NCBI GenBank assembly: GCA_015039465.1 | Contig: MU130379.1 | Location: 202,491-231,047, forward strand | Direction of reading: 5' to 3' | Source of the DNA: Phlegmacium glaucopus | Lineage: Eukaryota > Basidiomycota > Agaricomycetes > Agaricales > Cortinariaceae | DNA length: 28,557 bases | In this document: piece by piece, positions 20,908-28,557 of the stretch | How the letters are laid out: each line of letters starts with the position of its first letter | Numbering within the stretch: position 1 is the stretch's first letter | Program-made: the position numbers and the translations under genes | The notes under the pieces: model-generated | The model's input: only the letters and a program-made list of their open reading frames with translations | Database searches by the model: none | Told to the model about the DNA's origin: nothing

Positions 20908-23900
20908 CTATGAAACCCCATTATCAGATGACTCCTGCGATGTACCAGATACTTCAACATCAGCTTCTACATCCATATCCCTATTAGCAAGATTGATACT
21001 CCCCCGGTCGGAAATTAATGGCGACCGAAAATGGACCCGATTCTCATTGGCAGGTACATCGCCATCAACTCTGTGTTCCCGTTCCCATCCTGATGAGGAT
21101 TCTAGTGTGTTTCCTTTGTCTTTACTTGATTGATCTACGAAAGGAGTAATGGGTGTGCCAGGGATTGGAGGTAGATATGGAGGGACCGCAAGGATGGGTT
21201 TCGTCTTCGGAACAAGCCTTATATGAGTGCCTTCCACGGCAGTAATGGGCACTTTGGGAGGTAGAGGTGGAGGGGTGGTTCCTGGACTCGGAGTGTACAC
21301 AGCTGAAGTCATGTTGTCATTACGTTGGCGGTTAGATGCTTGGTTAAGGATTGTATTAGCATGTGTAACAGTATCGACAGTATCAGTCGACAATGGACTG
21401 TGAGGCCAGCCGATAGGCGTCGAGTAGGGTCCCGGAGGCGGAACATAGGTATCTGAAGCATACGGTGGATCATACATATCCAGAGCATAGCCATCCCTGG
21501 CATCACCGAAAGAAGGTTGGTAGTACGGTGAAGATTTATATGTAGGCTGTTGATACATTGTTGACCCATCTGGATAAGTATAGGGCGCCGACGAATATTG
21601 TAGGTTGTCCGGGTAAGCATCTGGGGCATGCGCTGGACCATATGTACCCCAGGCATATCCACCGTGGTCATCACCGAAAGGAGGTTGGTAGTACGGCGAA
21701 GATTTATATGTAGGCCGTTGGTACATCGTTGACCTGTCTGGATAAGTATAGGACGACGAATACTGTGGGTTGTCCCGGTAAGCATCTGAGGCATGTGCTG
21801 GACTATATGTATCCGAGGCATATCTACCGTGGGCATCACCGGAAGAAGGTTGGTGGTACGGTGACTGCTGATGCATCGGGTAAGCATAGTATGGTGACGG
21901 ATACCCCTTGGCCAGGGATTTCTCCTCGATCCATCTATCAATACGTTGCTTCCATGCTTTATCCATGACCTCACCATATCGGCGAAAAGTGGTCATTATC
22001 AGGAATCCAAAAAGGACGCCGATTGCGAGAACTACCGTGATAACGATGCGTATAGTTAGCAACCCTGTATCGGATATTCCAGGGGAAGTAGTGCCTGTCA
22101 CTGTTGATCGCCATACAAAAGACATGATACAGACAATGTAAAGTATGATAGACCTAACCGAGTGCATCAGCATTGAAAATTAACGTTGATTACCCAAAAA
22201 ATTACCAGGTTAACCAAATCGCTGGTATAGCCAACAAAATCCAGACATTCCACCATACGAGAGTTTTCGTACTTTTAGCCTCCTACAGATCATGGAATAA
22301 CGGAGCAAACTAAGTTCCTTGGTAACAAATATTGAGCATATGGACTTACCAGTGCCCACTCAGCTGCTTTGTAAGTCTTTCGCATGCTACCAAAGCGAAC
22401 AATGTATATGCATCCAAAGAGCAAACTCATCAACGCGCACATTAGCGATAATAAAGCAGTATATCTTGTAAGCGGATCTTCAGCGGCACTTTGAATTTGT
22501 AAAACAGTCAGAATAGCCCTAGATGAATTGAGAAGAGGATCAGGTTCAGAGCAAACATAGTAGTACGCAAAGACGAGCTGACGTACGCCAAGAGCAGAAC
22601 TGAGATGATGTTGAAAGTCTTCCATTCTCGCATAACCGAATCAATGAAAAATTCCCAGGTCAATTTTAGGCTCTTATACGCAGGTGCGTCGCTAGACGAT
22701 TCAAAAGCCATCTGTATTTCAAATTCGCATTTTAGCCCTTGCGAAGCCGTCTCGAGCGCCATCTTCTTGATCTCAGGCAAACTCATATCAGCCTCTTCGA
22801 AGATCCTGGCTACACGATATAAATAAAGGGAAGGCAGTCGGAGGAGCAAGAAGTGCAGATACATCTGTGTAGGGAGAGTTACCAACATGAATTTAAGGGC
22901 AGCCTTTGTAAACTTGTGTTCATATGAATTGATGTCTGGGTCTATGGGTGATGGATGAGTAGGGTGTGACCATTGGAAGAAACGGGCAAATTGAGAGAAG
23001 AATGGCTTCTTTGGAAGTTCAGGGCTTTGGGAGTGCTGCAGGTAGTCTGGGTGATGTTGGTGATGTTGGTGATGTCGATAAGAAAGAATGTGAGGCCTAA
23101 AAGGAGTTCCGTCGGTCCTTCTCTCGGACTTGATAGATGATGAATCAGAGGAAGATGATTGATGGACTGGAACAGCAGTGACAGTATCATCAGATTTCGG
23201 CTCAATAATAGGAGAGTGCTGAGCAGATGGCAGGGGTGAGTCTGGGAAAACCGGTGCTTGAGATTGTACCGGTGGCAAAGACACAGGTGTAGATGGTTCT
23301 GATTGAGCTGAAGGTAAATGAGGTTGAGCCAAATCATCCTCCTGTTCAGAAGCATGATCTGATTGGAATTGTTCCCAATCTGGCGGAATAAAAGGTGTGG
23401 GTTGCCTGAGGGGTATTTGAGGCACTGGAATATTCGACGGGGGATGAATCTCCGGTTGGGTCAAACTGTGGCCCTGTCCATATGCTCCATAAGGGGGGAT
23501 ATTTCCTGCAGATGTCAGCTTGCTCAGTATAGATCCATAGGGACTATTGACCATGCCTTGCGAGAATTTAGGTTCTGAATCAGATACGACCGTAGGAATG
23601 TCATCAAAACTTAGTGGATCTGAAGGTGCATCGACTTTATCATCACCATACGACATTCGAAAAGGATTGCTGGCGACAAAATTATCGACCTTCCTCCTAC
23701 TTCTTTGTGGTTTGACTGATTGGGGAATAGAATTGTATCCACTGAGGGATGAGGGCATAGAAGGAACGTGGCCGGGGCCAGGCGCATATGAGTTAAGCAT
23801 TCCTCCTGTGATCGACACAGGAGGACTTGTCGGGCCAAAGGATTGGGGTGGGGCTGATTGCGGAACAAATGGTGGAGGTGTTCCCTCATGAGTTGACTGG

Positions 23901-25015
23901 ACCTGCGGTGAATGAATAGGTCTAGAAGAAACGTATAGACGTTGTGGCGAAGGAACATGGTCTAAGTCAGGCGCATGCGAGTTATATGTTCCTCTTGGAG
24001 GTAATGTAGGATGATTTGTGGGACCAAAGGATTGGGACGGAACCGATTGTGGAACAAATTGTTGTGGTGTTCCATCATGAATTGATTGAACTTGTGGTGA
24101 ACGAGCATGCCTAGGAGGAATGTGTGGACCACTTGAGAAGGGTTGTGGCGAAGGAACGTGGGTAAAATCAGGCACATGTGATATACTAGTAAATGTTCGT
24201 CCGGATTGTGGAACAAACGGTCGAGTAGGACCCGAAGAATATGATTGAGGTCTTACGGCGCTTTGAGGTTTGTATGACTGGGATGGCGTCCCTGGGTAAA
24301 TGAAAGGGGTATTTGGGGCACTTTGTTGAAACGGTATAAAACGTTGAGGTACAAATCCCTGAGGTAGGTTTGAATTCCAACTTTGATAAGGTAATTGGGG
24401 AGCGCCAGGAGGTGACACAGGGATATCGTCATAAGTTCTGGATACATATGTTTGAGGTATTTCAGTAGTCGGGACGTGATACGATTCCCGTGAGTGTTGC
24501 GATGGAAATTGTCGACTTTCTTGTGATACAACCGAGTTTACAGGGTTGGTAGTATGGGAAACGGGGGAATGAAGTATTGTCGATTGTGCCTGGATATTGG
24601 GTTGAGATTGACTGGGATGCCGAACGGGCATTTGCAATGGAGACAATCCTGAGGTATCAGATGGTTGATATGCTGATTGAGGTTTGCTTTCGGAAAGTTC
24701 ATCAGCACTGACTTGGGTTTCGTATGTTGGATCCACTGGAGAGTCCATGATCAATGGTGCAGGCCCTGCAAGGGTTGACAGAAGCGGTGGTGGAATCGAG
24801 GGAGTTGGAGAAGATATAATTGTGGGGTTGGTTGTCTCTCTGATTTCGCTTTCATTGCCCGTTGCATAGGATGTTGAGTTTGTATCGTCTTTATCAATAG
24901 ATGAACTGTGGCTTCGATTGGTAGTAGCTGAGGCATGAGACTCCGTCGATCCTAGTATACTTCGAGAAGACACCCATTGTTCGGAAGACTGCGTTGCTTC
25001 GCTGTTGCGAAACAT
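20908..25015 (-). CDS. Large multi-pass membrane protein with Ser/Pro/Gln-rich N-terminus (fungal family of unknown function)
   Basis: Minus-strand exons are 25015-22587, 22518-22350, 22282-22206 and 22153-20908; introns of 68, 67 and 52 nt join in frame to 1,306 residues. Residues 1-~700 are low-complexity Ser/Pro/Gln with ~65-residue repeats and a His-rich run (RHHQHHQHH). A hydrophobic region lies at about 708-739. Transmembrane segments follow at about 798-818 (FNIISVLLLAAILTVLQI), 828-850 (TALLSLMCALMSLLFGCIYI), 876-905 (long, perhaps two) and 923-947 (IRIVITVVLAIGVLFGFLIM). The C-terminal tail has Tyr/Pro-rich repeats. The DPLTRYTALLS and FGSMRKTYKAAEWA stretches recur, as I recall, in uncharacterised Agaricomycete membrane proteins. 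The two large frames look like separate genes until the two small exons between them are recognised. Start is the ATG at 25015. Function is unknown. Confidence 0.82.
21430..21864 (-). repeat. Intragenic repeat: ~55-residue Tyr/Pro units
   Basis: Units start at residues ~989, ~1044 and ~1100 of the membrane protein, each opening SPY(H/Y)QP.FGD and continuing with TY.PAHA.DAY, YTYPD.STMYQ and PTYK. The third unit is partial. The period is 165-168 bp, so the frame is kept. Confidence 0.85.
23756..24178 (-). repeat. Intragenic repeat: 63-67-residue Ser/Pro/Gln units
   Basis: Units begin HVPDFTHVPSPQ (residue 280), HAPDLDHVPSPQ (347) and YAPGPGHVPS (410). Between them SPQVQS.H.GTP, FVPQS and QSFGPT recur. 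Two full units and the start of a third are visible. Confidence 0.8.
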
Positions 25016-25294
25016 TTCGTAATCTTAATTGATCCAAATTAGATAGGCCTCCAACCAGAAGGAAATTGACATACAGTAAACTGCGAAAAAATGAAAAGTA
25101 ACACCACGCTGTTTGTCTTGGTTCCTGGGTCCTCGAGTTAAGAAGGTAGGGATGGGTCTTCATGCTGTGCCTTTTGACGTAAAGGACCAAGGTTATACAT
25201 AGCTTTTCCATGATCTCCGTAGGAAACGGAAAACAATTGTTATGATAAGAGAATAAATCGATAATGTCATGTCGACAATCGTCACAAATCTGTA

Positions 25295-25445
25295 CCACAG
25301 CTATTTGCGAAATGGTAGACGTTTTGGAAAATTTCCATGTGCGCCTTTGTTTGTATAAATACCCATAATTAGGTAGAATTGATGCGCATGAGTGGGAAGC
25401 AGTGGAGCGGCTGCGCTATTTACATCTAGTATACGCTCCTTGTCA
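25295..25445. mobile_element. Diverged relative of the 16464-16798 MITE, left part
   Basis: CACAGCTATTTGCG..TAGACGTTTTGGAAAATTTCC..GTGCGCCTTTGTTTGT parallels the left ~120 nt of the intact MITE, including the TACGCTCCT word further in. A matching right end was not found, so it may be truncated. Confidence 0.5.
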
Positions 25446-25847
25446 CCAACAATCAATATATTGTGATGACATAGTGATTTTCAAGCAAGGTGGGGGAAAG
25501 CAATGACTTTGCCAACATAGCCTGAGGGCCATTGCTTGCATGGCATTTACGAGTCCCTCCATAAGTGGTTCGTTTCTTTACTAAGCAGCCATTCTAGGTG
25601 GTTTGTTGTTGAATGCCAGTTTATAAACAATAAACTCACCTTGAAGAAAATGAGGACACACTCATGCACTAAGAATTCCTATTATATTTATTCTTGATAA
25701 ATTATAACCAGATCAGGCAGCGGTTAGCGTAATGGTTGTTGAAGTTCGGAAAAAGATGAGGGAAGGAATGCCTATGACCGCGGTGTTACTAAAAATAGAA
25801 CACGGCGTTTGCCGGCGCATTAAGCGTCAACAAAATCCCATAAAAGA

Positions 25848-25871
25848 ACGAGTCCTATAAATAGGACTCGT
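25848..25871. repeat. Perfect 11-bp inverted repeat
   Basis: ACGAGTCCTAT-aa-ATAGGACTCGT. It shares ACGAGTCC with the hairpin at 15793-15815; each lies near one end of a duplicated F-box unit. Confidence 0.7.
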
Positions 25872-26150
25872 AATGAGTGTTGTAGCATTGTGGATCGGGG
25901 ATCGGGGAACGTGGATATCAAAAAATGTTCATGGCATAAACGCAGCTTGGTTTTATATATATATACTGTGCACTACAAGAAAAAATGAACACTTCTACAA
26001 TATTCTAGATATTCGGACTTTGGAGATGAGTCACCAGATATTTCAAACTTCATATAAAGATAACACATCAATATCAGGGGTTCCAGGATTTGGAGGCCAT
26101 CTTGTTTAGGACACTAGGCTTAATCTCAACGATGAGAACCGGACTCGTCA

Positions 26151-27554
26151 CTAACCCTCAGCTGAGAGAAACCCTCGGTCTATCGCTAATCTTTCCATCT
26201 GTTCGGCGATACCCCAAATCCTCCAACGATTCCACATGCTCATGCTCTTGCTGCATTCCCTACGATAAATGAACCAAGGTATTTTGACCTGAAACTCTTC
26301 TTTACGTATTCCACCTTTAGACCATTCCGCATCCCACCAATCAACTTCTTCCCTTCCATGCTCCCTGTCTCGGAGTTCGAATGGGCCCGCTGGAAGAAGA
26401 TGACGTTCGAATGCAATAATCTGCTGGTAGGCTATCGTATTGGCATAAGGTAGAATTCGACTTCGAAGTCCTCTGTTGGTGCAGAGCACCATGTGAGTAG
26501 ATTTCACTGGTAGCCATTGACAGATGAGGATAAGTATATCAAGAGGGAGAGTGTCGAATGCTGATGATCTGTGGGGATTCATTTCGACGCTGCTGTGTCC
26601 CGATACCACCAATAACGGATTCGCCGCCAGTGTTTCTGTAATAGGAAACCTGTAACACGAGCGTCAGTTCATCGCACTTATAATGTCACCACGAGTACCA
26701 ACCTGTCCGGTCTGACGAAAACCCACATGTTTCCATGTCCTCGCCATGCATCATACAAAATCTCCTCGTCAGTTTTTCCTTTCTGTGTTAACATGCGCTG
26801 CCAGTCCTTTGCTTGTTCATCATATTCCTCGACACCAGATATTCCCAACCAGTTGGCGTATTGCTCATGAATGCCCCCTGCCGATCCATAATCAATACCA
26901 GAAATGAAACCATCATAGGATTTGTCGGGATAAAACACGAGGTGGTAAATCATGTGGGGCTTCAACCTTGGAGACGCCTGCTTCACGATGAGATATGCGG
27001 TGTACGTAATTATAACTGTACTGCCATGGAACAAACTGAAATCGTAGTCTTCGTTTCGAAAGTCTCCGAGTTCTGGGTCGCTTCCAGGAACGACGTCAAA
27101 AACTTCCATGATGTTGGATTCCATAATTTCCTCAGAGCCTGGTAGTTTTATGAAAACTTAAGTTGTACTATTATGAAGAAGTGTGGTCGAGACGCACGAG
27201 GACAATCGAAGGTATCCAGGAAGACATATGTCCCATCTTCATGACGCTCGTAAGGGCAAAGGAGGACAAAATTCGAAGATGAATCAACGTCCTCTTGCGA
27301 ATAAAGCAGACCATTCCATATGACATCGGACAAGTATGGTAGCTTGGACAAACCAGAGTCAGGGGGAGATACTTCGGGATTGCATATATCGTCGTCGCAT
27401 TCATTATTGTTCCTTTGGGCATCATCTATTACATGTATTTAGCTTTTAGATGTTTCAGGGCTTCAGCACACTTCGTACCATCGGCATCGCCTTCATTTCT
27501 ATTGCAACTCTCATCCTCACGCAAAGCCCAATCTTCGGTAACAGCCTCACGAAA
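26151..27554 (-). CDS. F-box family protein, copy 5 (5' end uncertain)
   Basis: Minus-strand exons are 27554-27479, 27425-27198, 27138-26703 and 26649-26151; introns are 53, 59 and 53 nt. The frame is open throughout: FREAVTEDWALREDESCNRN, SDVIWNGLLYSQED, PHMIYHLVFYPDKSYDG, NMWVFVRPDR and the F-box LPLDILILICQWLPVKSTH. As in copy 3, ATG-TAG stands at the 5' edge. The likely reading is a splice acceptor (intron 27555-27609) joining a short exon ending RYFSDRDE, with no ATG found further up. By its shared ATG-TAG edge, SDVIWNGLLYSQED and last-exon wording it is closest to copy 3. Predicted role: substrate adaptor of an SCF ubiquitin ligase, target unknown. Confidence 0.68.
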
Positions 27555-27802
27555 CTACATCCAAATTGAATATTTTCCGTTCGTTGAAAGGTCAAAGAAA
27601 AAAAGCAACCTCGTCTCGGTCACTGAAGTATCTGCCACCGGAAACCTATGATGTTTGTGAATTTAGCAAAGTTTGAAGTAAGCCAGATGGGTGAGATTTC
27701 ATACCGAGCAGAAGAAGTCAGCGCCCCCCATGAAGGTCTGAATGTATGTATCTCTTCCAATCTGATCCTGATAGTCATGTCACATACGTCACAAGTTAAG
27801 CT

Positions 27803-27930
27803 GAGCAGCCTGCAACTCAGCGCTCAACATTCAATATTCAATGTTCAAACATTCAAGCTCAAGTTCCAAGCTTGGCGGTTGCTCTCAAATACTGTCTAAA
27901 CTTCAATCCGGAGTTTGTTTTATTATAAGA
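27803..27930 (-). repeat. Shared upstream block, copy 5 unit
   Basis: CTCAGCGCTCAACATTCAAT.. through GGCGGTTGCTCTC matches 16343-16461 and 18983-19080. It is followed by TTTGTTTTATTA, the sequence that holds the MITE in the copy 2 unit. Confidence 0.7.
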
Positions 27931-27978
27931 AAAATACTTAGAACAATATTCTCAGGAATAATTCTCAGGAAAAACGAA

Positions 27979-28464
27979 TGTCAGGTCAAAGTCAGGTCAA
28001 CGTCACACGGAGTCGTGCGAAGTCATGTTGCTTTACTAAACTCTGACTAAATTACAAAATTTTTGACTAGTACTTGACAATGTAAGTCAATCAATAGTCA
28101 ATCACCACCTCATACAATTTGGAATGTATAGTCATGTAAATGTACACCAAACGTCATATAATAGTCACAAGTAGTCCAATGGTCAACGTCAGCATGTAGT
28201 CGTGCTCCATTGACTTGTAGTCAGGTAATGGTCAAGACACGTAACATTTCAGTCATTTAATAGTCGTTTAAAAGTCATTTAATAGTCATTTAATAGTCAT
28301 TTAAAGTCATTTAATAGTCATTTAAAGTCATTTAAAAGTCATTTAAAAGTCATTTAATAGTCATTTAAAGTCATTTAAAAGTCATTTAAAAGTCATTTAA
28401 AAGTCATTTAAAAGTCATTTAAAAGTCGTTTAAAAGTCGTTTAAAAGTCGTTCAAAAGTCATTT
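27979..28464 (+). repeat. GTCA-rich satellite
   Basis: From 27979 the sequence is studded with GTCA/GTCAA words at irregular spacing. From about 28250 it becomes a regular array of 10-11-mers, AGTCATTTAAA or AGTCATTTAAT, about 20 in a row, some with GTCG for GTCA. The change from loose to regular spacing suggests recent expansion at the right end. Confidence 0.9.
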
Positions 28465-28557
28465 GATTATCAACATAAAATATAAATCTAGGTGCAGGGG
28501 CAACGGCTACCAATAATCAGGATTCAAAATTAAGACTGCGGGGCCTCCAGGACATGG
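28465..28557. other. Window end, unassigned
   Basis: About 90 nt with no gene. GGGGCAACGGC and GCGGGGCCTCC words could be another transposon end, but the piece is too short to judge. Confidence 0.3.

Larger units (their letters stand above)
25016..25949. other. Upstream region of the membrane-protein gene
   Basis: No gene is recognised. It holds a MITE-related segment (about 25295-25445) and a perfect inverted repeat (25848-25871). A frame extending upstream of 25015 on the minus strand is in a different phase and has no recognisable content. Confidence 0.45.
25950..27950 (-). repeat. Segmental duplication unit carrying F-box copy 5
   Basis: It is homologous to the copy 2 and copy 3 units from ACTGTGCACTACAAG on the left to GGCGGTTGCTCTCAAATACTG and GTTTGTTTTATTATAAG on the right. 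Positions 27921-27950 represent the site that is interrupted by a MITE in the copy 2 unit. Confidence 0.75.

Noticed and set aside
20908..22173. Separate 421-residue membrane protein gene
   Set aside because: GT-AG introns of 52 and 67 nt and continuous family sequence (AIPAIWLTW joined to SIILYIVCIMSFVW) make it the last exon of the 1,306-residue gene.
24894..25298. 134-codon minus-strand frame overlapping the start of the membrane-protein gene
   Set aside because: It is in another frame, overlaps the coding exon, and has no recognisable domain.
25715..25790. tRNA-like or SINE-like sequence (GCGGTTAGCGTAATGG)
   Set aside because: It resembles a Pol III A box, but no B box, acceptor stem or cloverleaf could be drawn.
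28250..28464. CRISPR-like regular repeat array
   Set aside because: The units are 10-11 bp with no unique spacers, in a eukaryotic genome; it is a simple satellite.

Overview
The window looks like nuclear DNA of a mushroom-forming basidiomycete (Agaricomycetes). Genes carry many short GT-AG introns (about 48-68 nt), proteins match basidiomycete families (a Ctp1/CtIP-type repair factor, F-box paralogues, a Ser/Pro-rich multi-pass membrane protein), and the gaps hold fungal transposon debris and minisatellites. All calls come from reading the sequence; no search was run.

Layout. 1-~2,550 (possibly to ~2,650): a Helitron helicase gene that can be read only by taking the + strand from right to left WITHOUT complementing it, a mirror image. 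~2,650-7,320: transposon debris, including GC-rich hairpin ends, a 19-bp minisatellite and a decayed DDE transposase on the minus strand. 7,320-10,361: a seven-exon gene for a Sae2/Ctp1/CtIP DNA end-resection factor, with promoter repeats and an ACGCGT box just before the ATG. 10,362-11,560: noncoding, with an ACGGGT-type palindromic repeat. 11,560-20,830 and 25,950-27,950: five copies of one F-box gene family. Copies 1 and 4 are on the + strand (copy 4 is a pseudogene) and copies 2, 3 and 5 on the minus strand. Copies 2, 3 and 5 lie in segmental duplications of about 2-2.7 kb with shared flanks. A ~335-bp MITE sits inside the copy 2 unit, and an NDC1-like nucleoporin gene fragment abuts pseudogene copy 4. 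20,908-25,015: one four-exon gene on the minus strand for a 1,306-residue membrane protein with two internal repeat arrays. 27,975-28,465: a GTCA-rich satellite.

The genes do not form a pathway. The repair gene and the membrane protein look like resident single-copy genes; the F-box family looks like a lineage-specific expansion in a repeat-rich, duplicating segment. The most remarkable observation is the mirror-image Helitron: about 830 codons, including Walker A, Walker B and later helicase motifs and a properly spliced intron, are legible only 3'->5'. No known recombination process reverses a strand's polarity, so a sequence-handling artefact is the first explanation to test.
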